Below the pieces are notes generated by a model. It did no database searches and had not been told where the DNA came from. It saw only the letters and a list, made by a program, of their open reading frames with translations. The translations under genes were made by a program, and so were the position numbers. Positions 35,214 through 55,344 of a DNA stretch of 64,000 bases are shown piece after piece (positions within the stretch are counted from its first letter, which is position 1; each line of letters begins with the position of its first letter). Source of the DNA: Chondrilla cf. caribensis. Lineage: Eukaryota; Porifera; Demospongiae; Chondrillida; Chondrillidae. The stretch is taken from positions 8,368,879 through 8,432,878 of the forward strand of contig OZ026546.1 of assembly GCA_964020155.1 (NCBI GenBank). Direction: 5' to 3'.

Positions 35214-37247
35214 ATGCTATACTTTGTTTTTCTGGCAGTAGCCAGCCTTCAAGGAGGTTTGTGTACCACTAATAGCGGTCAGTTGTAAAGCTGCAATTAA
35301 TTTCACATTTAATGTTTTATTAGCTACAGCTCAGCTCTTCCTCTCAACACCCACTGATGGTGTTCAGTGCTATGGTGACCCAGTCACCTTGGTGTGTACC
35401 CACCCTGTACTACCTCAAGTACCAAAATACATGCGTGCTGATGTTAGCTGGAGGAGAGATGGTACAGCAATATCAACTGCTGGTATGGCTAATAAAGCAA
35501 ATAAGACCAACTCCACAACAACCACACTTCAGATCACCATTGCTGAGGACACTGTTAGGAACTACACTTGTTTTCTATTCAATAATGAACAAAGAAGTAT
35601 TGTGGAGAGTAACAGTGTATCTGTGAGACCACGTGGTGAGTATACATATTAACAATTCACCCTGGTTGAAATAGGCATAACTTTCTTGTGTAGATAAGTA
35701 CCTCAAATGTTGGATGTATGAAGTGTACAAGTATGCCAATTTGTATACAGCTATACTTCAACACACACTCAGTGACTCTCCTTCCTCCAAAGATCACTAC
35801 AATAGAGTCTCTCACTGAGAGAACCTCACTAACATGGACACACAATACAGTGTGTTTTAATACTAGTGACATAGAGTATGTAGTGAGCTGGGTGGACCTG
35901 GCTAGTGGTGGAGGTCTCAATGGTACTACTGTGGAGAGGAACTTCACTATAAGGACTGGAGTGAGGGGGGTGTACCGGGTGAGGATTACGGCTACAGTGA
36001 AGGGTGTGTCCAGTGTAGGAGGTGTGGCTGCTAGCTGGGAGGATAGCGGAACTGAAGTACTGGTACATCCAGGTATGTTACCATTGTGTGTTGTGTGTGC
36101 ATGTCCAAAGATTCACACTCAGAATGTCTCACTACTGCACAGGCCAACCCACTGCTCAAGGTACTGAGGGTGGTGCCTGTTTTGGACGGCCATTTTATCT
36201 GACATGTCTCCATAGCTACACTACTGACTATGACATCATCTGGAGTGTGAATGGAAGTGGAATTGGGACCAGTGACCTAGTGTATGTTGTGAGAGGGGAC
36301 ATCCTGGTAGTCACTAACATCACTGAGGACCTCTTCTCCAATGTTGTCACCTCCTTCAAGTGTGCTGTTCTCCTCAATGGGACTAAGTTCACTGGAGAGC
36401 CCTACCTCATGGACCCTATTGGTACAGTAACTCTTGTGTTGTGTGTGATGTGGAGTGTGTTTCATGAGATGTGTTCTCTCTTCAGAGCGTCCCCTCTCAC
36501 CAGAGGTGATGGTCACAGACTCCACCCCCTACACTATAGTGCTGACACTGGACCACTTGGAGGTGTGTTTTGAGGACTACACTTTCCACTACAAGATCTC
36601 TTGGAGCAGAGCAGATGGAGAATGGTCCCTTCCAGTAGAAGTCCCCCTCATCCCATCCTACACCATCACTGGTCTGAGTCCAGGTAGTGAGTACAGAGTG
36701 AGAGTGTTAGCAGAGAGTGAGGAGGACTCTACTGTAGTCAGTGGACCAGTCACTGTCAGAGCAGTCACACTAGCAGGTGTGTATTTATGTACACAGTTTT
36801 TGCATGTATGTACCTCTGAGTATACGTATGTGTAGCGTGTACGTGTGTGTGTGCATGTGCTAAGTACGTACGTATGTGTTGGTGTATACGTACATGTGTG
36901 TGGGTGAGGCTCCTGGGTGTATGTGTGGTTGTCATATTGTGCACACCCTCATCTGTACCTATTAATGCCCCCAGGTCCTATTATCGGAATAGCTACTTTG
37001 TTTGGACTTCTATCCGTCATCACAACCACATCAACCCTGTGTCTGTTGGTTTGTGTGGTTCAATTATTCAAGAAAAATAAAAGTGATAAAGGTACACTGT
37101 ATGTACTTCAAGGAACATTTGTGTTTAATAATGTGTTTTGATCTCCTCACAGAATCCAATGATTTTCACTTGCCCAATGATGTTCCCATGACAACCAACC
37201 CCGGCTACATGAAGACCATTTTGTCCACCCCACAGCCTCCACCATGA
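35214..37247 (+). CDS. Receptor E: signal peptide-Ig-FN3-Ig-FN3-TM protein with NPxY tail
   Basis: Exons 35214-35256, 35324-35635, 35773-36072, 36143-36421, 36486-36776, 36975-37091 and 37153-37247 are all phase 1 and total 478 residues. Exon 1 encodes a 14-residue signal peptide, MLYFVFLAVASLQG. Then Ig (CYGDPVTLVC...YTC), FN3 (YVVSWVDLASGG), Ig (FYLTCLHS...FKC), FN3 (SPGSEYRVRVLAE), a TM segment (about IIGIATLFGLLSVITTTSTLC followed by LLVCVV) and basic KKNKSDK. The 31-residue tail has NPGYMKTIL, an NPxY motif used by PTB domains and clathrin adaptors, and ends in QPPP. The domain order matches receptor C. F on the - strand is a near-identical inverted copy. Just past the stop a short PPTYENV frame remains. 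Ligand unknown. Confidence 0.85.
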
Positions 37248-37406
37248 CTCCACCCACCTACGAAAATGTGTAGAAAACTGTTGTAGTTGATCATTACGAA
37301 TTCTGCAGTAGTTTATACCTATTGCTAACCCTTTCATACGTCACTTTATTTTCTGTTTTATTATGTGCTTGAATGATACACACACACACACACACACAAT
37401 ACACAG

Positions 37407-45552
<8,146 letters not shown>

Positions 45553-46179
45553 CAAATCATGCTTCCACAACTTGTTTTAAGGTTTGTCTTACATAAAATG
45601 TAATTTATGTGTATCCTTCATTGAGCATGTTCTTGATTTTTTCACAGATTTACATACTCCACTTAGAACTATATACGTATACATATACGTATTCCACAAG
45701 AACTTGTAGCATTGCTACCAGTAAGGCACAGTCTAACTTTGTTCTCCACTTTCATATTAGCTTCCTAATTATCATAGTCACAGTATTTTGTAATGTAGGT
45801 TATTTTTAATGTTTAAAACATGGCAATATTGGTGTGTGATCTAGATCTATGGCATGTAGAATATATGGGCTGCTATACGTCATCAAAGGGAGCTGGTTTG
45901 TTAGTAAATGTATATACCAGTATGTGCTACCCATCATGATCGATAATATAGCTTCTGACTATACTGAACAGACAGAGTCACGCAAAAGAGGACAGATCAC
46001 ATTAAGAATGGCATGTGTGCCGCCATTTTAGTTTGGTTATAAATTTGCATGCATAGTTTGCATGGTGTACGCACAATACAAAAGACATAGTCTGGCCATG
46101 GATAATTAACCATGGTCTGGTGTAGCCGGTCAACCCTTGATCTGCCATTTTATTTTGTTTGGCAGAGAAAAAAGCATCA

Positions 46180-46355
46180 TAATTATGTATAATTTGAATT
46201 TATTATTAGTACATTATTTTTACAATAATTACAATTATAATACAAGAATTTAAATGATATGAACAAGTTAGGTTGTACATGAAGAATAGGATAGGAACTC
46301 AGAGAAGAGACCTCCTTGATGTCAGCAGGAAGAGAGTTCCATGTTGGGGGACCAC
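46180..46355 (-). pseudogene. 3' end of a LINE-type ORF2, fragment
   Basis: On the - strand the frame reads PTWNSLPADIKEVSSLSSYP, the conserved C-terminal signature of CR1/L2/Jockey-type polyproteins, followed by an AT-rich tail. Everything upstream is missing, as expected of 5'-truncated copies. Confidence 0.65.
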
Positions 46356-46545
46356 TTAATGAAATATATTGTGTTATATAGTTACTAACGTGTGTCGTAT
46401 GTCATGTTATATAGGGGAAATCAAAAGCTAGATTTGGCAAAGAGATCCCAAAGGATTTACCAGCTGAGATCTTATCGCCTTTCTTTCTTCAAAGATGCAA
46501 AATTGACTACGCTTTTCTCGGGTTAAGACTTGCATGTGATAAACA

Positions 46546-46636
46546 AGTTACTACAGGCCCACCCTACACACCCTCAAGATGCAGTCTGCGGTCAGTAAAC
46601 ACGTGCACGTTGCGCCTTAATGGCCCTGTAGTAACT
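46546..46636. repeat. Short inverted repeat AGTTACTACAGG...CCTGTAGTAACT
   Basis: Two 12-bp perfect arms about 65 bp apart around a GC-richer loop. It could be a very small MITE or a remnant. Confidence 0.5.
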
Positions 46637-47059
46637 AGTACATATCATGATAAATTTGTATGATAATTATCATGGTCACATCTCAATCGGTTATTTCCTG
46701 TTCTCCGATCCTTATGCATAATACAGTCCAACTTGCTTGGTGAGTACCTCGAAGGGCACACTAAAGTTGTACTTCTTATCAGAGGTACTTGCTATCAGTG
46801 TTTATTTTCTCATGGGTACCATCTTGTTAATGAAAAAATTACTGTATGTGCACACAGAATGAATCTGCCCCTACGGCATAATGTCTGTATATAAACTACT
46901 GAAACTCGTTATCCTACCAGGAATACACTACATATGCATGGAGTTCACTATATACACTGGACTAGGACACCTCCAATCATATTATTTCTAATATAATATT
47001 TCTTGTATGCCTGTTAAACAGTTAGCCCAGAAAACCGATCAGTACCCTTCAATCTGTTA

Positions 47060-47960
47060 TTTCATGCATATACATATGCACCAATCATTTTAAAAATATC
47101 AATAAATAATTCACATGTGTACCCTTTTCTATATACCGGTACACTTGTATATATGTTGTGGTTTGCAAAATTACTAGTTATGTACATTGTATAAGCTTGT
47201 TTGGGAACAAATGGCCAGTTTTGAACACAAAAATTCACACTTTTCTTCAACTGCAAATTGTATTTGGTATCAGTACGGTGTCTGTAATTCCTGTATAAAA
47301 AAACGATATACTTCTTGCTGATATGTCCAGAATAACACCATAATATTATTTCTCGATCTTAAATTCAGCCCAATTACAGAACTCCATTGCTGTTGGTCTG
47401 CGTGGGTGGTGGCGTATGGGCACGGAACTTATAAATGGCTGTCGGTATGGACCTTGAATACCTCACGAAGTTGTAAGGTGACTTCAAAAAAAGATCGCTT
47501 TGAGTATGAAAAGGAGAGTGTCAAGAGAAGTGAGGTACAAAAACGTGTGTTCGTCTTTTATACTAGTGGTAATGGTCAGACTGCCCCAGACAACTTTAAG
47601 ACTCACTTTCATACAGTGCCGGTAAAGTGTGGTAACTTACTAATACTAAAATACTAATACAATTGGAACTTATCGTCTTAAATCCTATCTACACTGTGTT
47701 ATGAATTCAAGCTTATGTCTGTGTTATCTCTTTGAGGGGGGTGATGCCATAAGTTAATATTAACTGTGTCAAAGGACATCCTTTCCAAGCTACCTATACT
47801 CTGCCCTGCAGTTGAATTATCGCAGACCGTGTCTAAAGACATTCGTTCACTGTCACTTCATTCCCCCCATCCTCCAATCCACCTACATAGTGTTGGGCAG
47901 CCACACCCATTGTTACTCCTCACTTATTACTAACATAAAATTCTACACCAAAATCTCACA
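47060..47960 (+). repeat. Dispersed repeat R1, copy b (partial)
   Basis: Matches R1 copy a from its left end through the TTATAAATGGCTGTCGGTA segment (near 47430) and the TCTAAAGACATTCGTTCACTG segment (near 47835). It lacks the right half with the GT tract. Confidence 0.7.
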
Positions 47961-48089
47961 GCGTTGGAGAAGTCCACGGAATCAACGGCAAATACTGTTT
48001 TAGAATGGAACCAGATACCAAGTTTGAAAGCATACTGTAAACACAGCCAGCCACTAATATCTCTCCAGACTGATTGGTCATATGACTAT

Positions 48090-48168
48090 AGTGAAACCTC
48101 GATAATCCGCCACAATTGGGAGTCTCAATTTTATGGTAGATTAGCAGGGCAGATGGATTAACGAGGTT
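48090..48168. mobile_element. Very short MITE
   Basis: AGTGAAACCTCGATAATCC at the left mirrors GGATTAACGAGGTTTGAGTC at the right with a few mismatches, total about 78 bp. Confidence 0.5.
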
Positions 48169-48339
48169 TGAGTCTACCACACACTGGTATGTGCACAAAA
48201 CATCTCAGAGTGTGTAGGATCATGGCAACAAAAATGTAACAATAATAATAGCCCGTTCTTATTTGTCGAATTTGGGTTTTTTCGCTTGCTTTGTTCTCAG
48301 TAGGTGCGCATCAGTGGACAAGTTGAATACTCACGTTGT

Positions 48340-48530
48340 AAACAGAGCAAGTAGTCTAAATTCGAGCATAAAACTTGTTTTGGGTTGCTGCGTTCAAATT
48401 ACTTGGGCGTCTGTTTTAAGTTGGTAAGAACCTTCTCTGAAGATATAACTTTCAGTGAAGCCGTTGCGCTCGAATTCCAGCCCAATTTCTAACTGTCGGC
48501 ATTTTGAAATTGGCCATTTTCTTCGGGGAA
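48340..48530. repeat. Diverged copy of the interior of the 44258-44637 element
   Basis: Shared strings include CTTGGGCGTCTGTTTTA and AATTTCTAACTGTCGGC, in the same order as near 44368-44470, at clearly reduced identity. Confidence 0.5.
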
Positions 48531-48544
48531 ATTATCAGTTAATA

Positions 48545-48740
48545 CAGTGGAACCTCTTTATAAAGGACATGTTGGGACCAGCTAATTTGTCCACTGTAGA
48601 GAGGTTGTCCACTCTTCAGAGGTGAAATGTATTAGCTCTATAGGAAAGTTCATTTTTGGTGCCTAAGAAAGTGTCCCTTGTAGGGAGGAAATTTCTATGG
48701 TGCCCTTTATTGGGAGAGTCCTTCAATAGAGGTTCCACTG
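48545..48740. mobile_element. TA-flanked MITE, 196 bp
   Basis: CAGTGGAACCTCT at the left mirrors AGAGGTTCCACTG at the right, TA on both sides. The interior has AGAGAGGTTGTCCACTCTTCAG. Non-coding. Confidence 0.8.
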
Positions 48741-51050
48741 TACTACTATTTCGTTGTCGAAAACTGTGGTGGATGGCGGTATTGGCGGGTGGCGGATTAG
48801 GTGTATATTAAACGTGTACATTTTCATTCGTTCTTTGAAAACTAGGGCAGAATAGCGGGTTTCATCATGAAGAATCATGCATACCATCAATAACATGCAA
48901 CTACACAATAATCCAAAATAGTTAACAATACATAGAAATATGATGAATACAGAATCTGTTCATGCTTCACATCTCCCATCCGGATGTATTGGGTGTGATA
49001 GTGGAACCTCGGGTGGTGGTGGTGTGTAACTCAAAGTGGCTCACTCACCATGACAAGTAAACAAGCACAAAGTCAACAGGTCTGCCCCATAGATTGAATT
49101 AAAATAGGTTATGCGAGTGAAATTTTACTTTGGCATCCATTTGCTTCAGTAGATGGTGTGGGTGGGGATAGGGCACATTCATAATTCTGTGTTGTAGCTA
49201 CTTGCATAGCAGAGTGTATCATTACTATGTATCCACTCTGTAAGAAGGGAAGATAACAAATTACTGATTATGTCACATCCCATAGTCTAGGTGTCAATTA
49301 AACCAATCCTTCCCATCAATTTTAGATCAACCCACCACAGACCCTAGATACCGGGACTCATGCAGTGGCAACAATTACATTTATATGCATTAACATGTAT
49401 AGGTTACAATATAAATACAAAACTGCAAGGAGTCAAGTGTGTTGTATGTGAGTGGGGGACAACATTTTACTTCTTTCCTTCTTTTAACTCCTAAGGCACG
49501 AGATTGCATGTGTATTTAAACACTTTAAAGAGGTATGCTTCATCCTTTCATATAATATATGTCACAAAGTTTTGAGCAAAGGGTAAAATAACAGCTCTCA
49601 CAAGTAAAACATCCATCATGACTTGCAACATCCAACACGTTTGACCATATTAATTAGCGGGAGTTGCCAGTCCAGGTATCTAGGGTCTATGGACCCACTA
49701 TAGATACCCTAGACATGTAAGGCGAAGTACAGGTTAGTGACACTCCAGATGTAACAGTCAACTTGGAATTCATCAACTGGGATATTAAGAATGGATGAAT
49801 TCTGCTGCTGTGTACAGAAATAATCAGCACAGGCATATAAACAGCACTGAAATGATGATACCGAAATACTACATGAGCATCAGATTCAACAGGAAATTTA
49901 CATACAGTCACCGAGACAACTATGAAAAGGCAGATAACACAAAGTACATAAACCACCTAGTTAGCTCAACATGTCCATCATACACTTATTAGTCAATGAC
50001 AACATTTTGGATGGGAATAACATCTGCATCACTCATAGCATCATCTTGTCTTCCTGCATGACCAAGAATAGAATAGGAGCAAGATAAAAATGTAATTGAA
50101 ATTATGATAATTGAATAAAAATAATAATAATAATAATAATAAAAATGTACCAAAGACTAAAATATAGATTATATAATAATGTAGATTTAATTCCATATGC
50201 ACGAGGATGGATAATTTCAGCTAATAACAATTGCACCTCTACATGCAGGCACATATGTATATAGTCAGTATTACATACGCATATCGCAACATACATACAT
50301 GATCTATAAAATTTTACATACATGTACGCAGATAAAAATGAGTTTGTGGATGCAGCTCAGGTATGTCTATTCATGTAGTAGATTATCATAGTGGAGGTTA
50401 CCAAATGCACACACATGTAACATGTATACTATGTGTGTTCTTGTACATACATACATGGATATAAGCATGAGCATGTGACCTTTTCTTCACACATGCACAT
50501 ACGGCATACATTGTAATTGCACGAATCAGACATTCAATAACATACTGGTGAGTGCCAACTGCCAAACCAGTCTGGTATTTATGTGCCACAACAAATTACT
50601 CCCCACCCTATCAGTCACTTACACCACGGCAACAACAGATGATATGCTGCTCACAACATATAGTACATGTTATGGCAAGTGGTCTCCATAATGTAAGCCC
50701 CTTCACTCAATGATTGAACTAAACAATAAATTAATTATTGACATGTTTTGACATTTGCTGTAAGAAGATAGCTGGTATGTGTGACTGGATCACATGAACA
50801 GCACACAATAGCAGCAACACAATACACCCTGTGTACACATTCAATTATCACATTGTGTGCAGACAGGCAGTCTGCCAACATGTGGACAAGAGTATTCCTG
50901 TATACAGTGCTGGTGAGTAGCCATTGGCTGAAACATGTTCACCATATATGGTCACAAATCAGTCCTAGTTATGGTGTAATTTGATGTCACAAAACAATTT
51001 CAATAGTGCCATTGTCAACAATGTCTGCAACATTTCACCCATGGATGGTT
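48741..51050. other. Intergenic, no gene recognised
   Basis: Contains a TAA/AAT microsatellite near 50118-50140 and a local palindrome (TATCTAGGGTCTATGGACCC, near 49678). No supported exon on either strand. Confidence 0.4.
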
Positions 51051-51256
51051 ACCATAGAGCGGGAAATCTTCACGGAAGAAAATTTCATGTTTTCGCCCGA
51101 AATGCAATTTTCACGGTTTTATTTTTGCGTTTTCACTGTGACTGTTAGGGTTGGGAACAGTCTTGATGAATTTTCGTGTGGTGAAATTTTCACGAATTTC
51201 AATCAATCACGAATAACGCGAAAATAACACCTCACAAAAATTTCCCGCCCTACGGT
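51051..51256. mobile_element. MITE with GCGGGAAA ends, 206 bp
   Basis: ACCATAGAGCGGGAAA at the left mirrors TTTCCCGCCCTACGGT at the right (14 of 16 positions). The interior is rich in TTTTCACG/CGTGAAAA strings. Non-coding. Confidence 0.6.
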
Positions 51257-51419
51257 ATTCACCATTGACTGGAGAAGCTGGACACAATAGGGTCACAGCT
51301 TGTCATGGCTCACTGGAGTTTATTCACAATGGTGTCAACTACTGTATACATAGTATGTCAGTGTAAGATCTCCAACAACAACAACAGCAAATTTATCCAA
51401 GTACGTGCCTCACATCTCA

Positions 51420-51771
51420 CTACCTTGTGATAAGCAAGACAACAAGAACTGCATGATAAAGCATGTGAGAAGATAGAACAGTAACAAGTAAAGATTGACA
51501 TAGTTGGGAAGAGTTTTCAATTTGAGAACTCAAACGTGTTTGCTTGTGACCGCAGCTATGAAATGCCGTATGGTCAAGAGCAGACACAGTGAAGCAGAAA
51601 GAAGGGGAAGTCCCTGTGACATACAATGACTACACAATTACTGTATCAGGACGGAGATAATCAGAAGAGGCATGTAAACAACAGTGATTGCTTGTTGGCT
51701 GAGAATAAATGGTCCGGACCCTGTACCGATACACTACGTGAACATTATAGTCAGAGAGAATGCTTACAAAC

Positions 51772-51843
<72 letters not shown>

Positions 51844-53640
51844 GCCCTTGCAGAAGTTTTGCGGGTCACTTGATCATGATGAATTTAACAATAACACACA
51901 AGATGATTCTTGCATTGGAAGAAAATTGTCAATATAGCTACATTGAGATCTGAAGAGGCTTGTCCAACCAAAACACAACAAGAATGTCTGTAAAATGGAC
52001 AACCCTTGGTTTGCCCATGACTACATGCTAATCATCATCCTCAATCACCTGTGGAGTGATTTGAGGGTACAGACATCTTCAATGAGACCAGATTCACTCA
52101 GTGCTATGGCAGGACAGCGTGCCTCCCATCACAGCAACATACTCCACAGGTCACTCCACAGTAGGAAATAGGTAAGGTATTACATCTCCCAGGGAAACCC
52201 TGATAAGCTAATTGGATTATAGATAAACCAGCCAACAAATCTGACCTTTGACCTCCAGGAACAAATGACCAATGGGACCCTAGAAGTACACACCAGACAC
52301 AGGATCACCAGGCAAACCACACAACAGTAGGATGAGAGTGTTGACAAGGAGGGGTGTAAAGGGAATGGGAAACAACCAGTATTATTGCCAGACCTCACTC
52401 CTCCTGTGCAGAGGAGATAAGGATCTTATATAGATAGCCACTGACAATGGGTGTGGCATGCACTGCTCGAGTTATGCTATGTATGGGGTAGGTGGGAATG
52501 GATGTCTTTTAAGACGTTTGATGTTAATTTATGGCATCACCCCCCCCGAAAGAGATAACACAGGCATACACAAAACTCAGTGTTGAGAGGGTTTAAGACG
52601 ATAAATTTCAAATTACCACACGGTACACTGTATGAAAGCAAGTCTCAAAGGTGTCTGGGACAGTCTGACCATCACCACTAGTATAAGAGATGAATACACG
52701 TTTTTGTACCTCACTTCTCTCGAGACGCTGCTCTTTAAATTTCATTCTCGAAGCAATCCTTTTTGAAGTCACCTTATAACCTCACGAGGTATGAAAGCAT
52801 AGTATAGAGTATCGATGATGAAAGGTCCATACGGACAGCCATTTATAAGTCGTGCACATGCACCAACACCCACGCAGACCAACAGTGATAGAGTACTGCC
52901 ATTTGAACAATGATAATTACTTGTCTGAGGAATGAACAGCTACAGTTGTAAACACTTAATATACCACCACTTATGCCAAACCGCTAATTATGCCGCTATT
53001 TTCCTGAACAAATTCATTAGTATGTAGTTACTATACACATAATTTGCCAAATGCTATATCCGCCATCTGCCATTGTTACACTGACATGAATTGATTGATT
53101 ACCATGTGTTAGGTAATACTTTATATGCCACACCTCACTTCATCAGTTTGTCACTTATCACTATCTATTATGCAACACAGTCTGTTTGCTAATGTTATAG
53201 TAGGAGCTGTGCTTGTCTCCACTATTATCACCATTATTATGTATATCCTCATTAATTTATAATTATTGATTCAATTCAATTACGCTCATTGACTGTTTGG
53301 TTAATAGGCCAAAATTTTTCGAATCCAATTGTGACATATTAAGCGTTGCCACTGTAGATCCAGAAATGTTGTGTTATTCTGGACATGTTGACAAGAAAAA
53401 TATTGGTTCTTCACAGAGACACTGTACTGATGTCAGATACAATTTGAAATTGAAGAAAAGTTTGAATTATTCGGTGTTCACAGCCAACCATTCATTCCCC
53501 AACAAACTCATGCAGTATATGCAACTAGTATATTTGCAACTTACAACATATACGTATGCAAACATACAGGTATGTATGAAAGGGTGTGGACTATTTCACT
53601 AGTGTTTTAAAAATGATTGGTAGGTATATGCATGAAATAT
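51420..53640 (-). repeat. Dispersed repeat R1, copy c, inverted and without the MITE
   Basis: Reverse complement of R1 copy a over nearly its full length, including the microsatellite (here CA at 51774-51840), the GACCTTTGACCTCCAGGAAC segment, the TTATAAGT / GACAGCCATTTATAAG region near 52840 and the left end near 53560-53640. The site where copy a carries the 548-bp MITE is empty here. Confidence 0.75.
51774..51840 (+). repeat. (CA)n microsatellite inside R1 copy c
   Basis: About 33 CA units, in the homologous position of the GT tract of R1 copy a. Confidence 0.95.
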
Positions 53641-53699
53641 CTATAGGAATAAGTATAAATTGAATAGATTAATGGTATATACATTCAAGTACTGAATGG

Positions 53700-54150
53700 G
53701 AGTGGTAGCAAGGGAGGATATTGGACAAGAAGAGGTAGCAAGGGAAGACATTGGACAGGAAGTAGTAGCGAGGGAGAACATTGGACAGGAAGAGGTAGTG
53801 AGGGAGAATATTGGACAGGAAGAAATAGTGAGGGAAGACATTGGGCAGGAAGAGGTAGTGAGGGAGAATATTGGACAGGCAGAAATAGTGAGGGAGGACA
53901 TTGGACAGGAAGTAGTAGTGAGGGAAGACATTGGGCAGGAAGAGGTAGCGAGGGAGAACATTGGACAGGAAGAGGTAGTGAGGGAGGACATTGGACAGGA
54001 AGAGGTAGCGAGGGAGGACATTGGACAGGAAGAAGTAGCGAGGGAGGACATTGGACGGGAAGTAGTAGTGAGGGAGGACATTGGACAGGAAGTAGTAGTG
54101 AGGGAGGACATTGGACAGGAAGTAGTAGTGAGGGAGGATATTGGACCCAT
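53700..54150. repeat. 30-bp minisatellite, about 15 units
   Basis: Unit GAGGGAGGACATTGGACAGG plus a variable AAGTAGTAGT/AAGAGGTAGC part. As the unit is a multiple of three, several frames stay open across the whole array on both strands (+ strand REDIGQEEVA-type repeats, - strand CPMSSLTTSS-type). There is no flanking splice or start context that makes it a gene. Confidence 0.9.
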
Positions 54151-54282
54151 AGAATGACCAGCTGACTGCCTGACTCACAGGAAACACACAATGGTGGCAG
54201 GATCCTAGGGATGTCCTGTGTTGTGGGAAGAATGTTTACCTCATGAATGTACATATGGAGACATATGTACTTCCGCGCATGT

Positions 54283-54283
<1 letters not shown>

Positions 54284-54347
<64 letters not shown>
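54284..54347 (+). repeat. (CA)n microsatellite
   Basis: About 32 CA units, followed by a second short CA run near 54400. Confidence 0.95.
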
Positions 54348-54348
<1 letters not shown>

Positions 54349-54599
54349 TCTAAGCACAACAGTTTGTTCTGTTGTACAGACAGGACCTTCTCCAGACACA
54401 CACACACACACAATGAAAGAACTAATGTAATCTACTTTCAAGTCTCAGATATGTCCAGACAAAGGGATAGCCTATTACACCTCACATTCCTAGTCTATGG
54501 TGGGTCCTCCAGATGGTCTGGGGCAGTGGGACGGTGCCAGCATAGAGCCCACTTGGATGACAATACTGCTTTCTCGGGAAAAGGTGTACGTTAGCGAGA

Positions 54600-54980
54600 A
54601 CTAACCTGCGGGTGAACATGGGCTCGTCTTCCTGTGCTGTCGGTCAGAATGAGACGAAGGCGTCTTTCCTTGAATCATGATATCCATCCTTCCTGTAATA
54701 AAGGGCTTCTCTAAGAAATCTAACGGGAGCCGAATGATACAATCGGTAAAAGCTCGGGTTCTGAAGTGAGAACGGTCGAACACACGGTTGTTTGTAACTC
54801 ACTTTCTCGAGCACGCTGCTCTGTCATCCTCGAAGCGATCCCCTTTGGGAAACCACCTTACGACCTAGCGTGGTCTATGGTATGATGAAAGGTCCGTACC
54901 GACAGCCATTTATAAGTGACGTCAAGGTCACATGCGTTTCACCCACGCACACCATACGCCAGCTGTGTTCCATTCAGTTA
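54600..54980 (-). repeat. Dispersed repeat R1, copy d (partial, inverted)
   Basis: Contains the R1 core: GACAGCCATTTATAAGTGAC near 54900 and, on the - strand, a short ATG frame ending RARE followed by a GTGAG donor-like site near 54800. The rest of R1 is missing. Confidence 0.65.
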
Positions 54981-55344
54981 GTGCAACCATAGATACCGGT
55001 ACAACGGTGCAATGTTGGGGATCAAGGCACGGTGTACATGTATGCAAATAAGCTATAAGTTAATAAGCATGCATGCACACACACACACACCTATACACAC
55101 AAAAGCCTCTACGGGGTGGAATACCAGGGAAAGAAGCTCAAAAATACCCATACTTATTAAAGCATAATAAACAAAGATTGCTTATAGCAAACAACATTAA
55201 AATGTCCTCGTAACACCCACAAGTGTGATGAAATGAGGATACGGGTTTACTGTTGATAACATATGCTATGAACATAGTGCTAAATCACAAAAAATTCAAA
55301 TGTTCCAGTGGCCCCTTTCCTTTCACTATACCGTAGGAGTGCTT

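Larger units (their letters stand above)
45553..47059. other. Intergenic with retroelement scraps
   Basis: Apart from the LINE 3' end at 46180-46355 and the small inverted repeat at 46546-46636, nothing coding is recognised. A lone CAGTCCAACTTGCTTGG string at about 46726 matches the pogo element end, without a partner. Confidence 0.4.

Noticed and set aside
35829..36213. ORFs on the - strand opposite receptor E (and + strand ones opposite receptor F)
   Set aside because: They are antisense shadows of well-supported Ig/FN3 exons with conserved splice sites.
53173..53262. Short hydrophobic stretch (VIVGAVLVSTIITIIMYILI) resembling a TM exon
   Set aside because: The only nearby acceptor is in the wrong phase and no neighbouring Ig/FN3 exon exists, so it is probably chance or a relic inside repeat R1.
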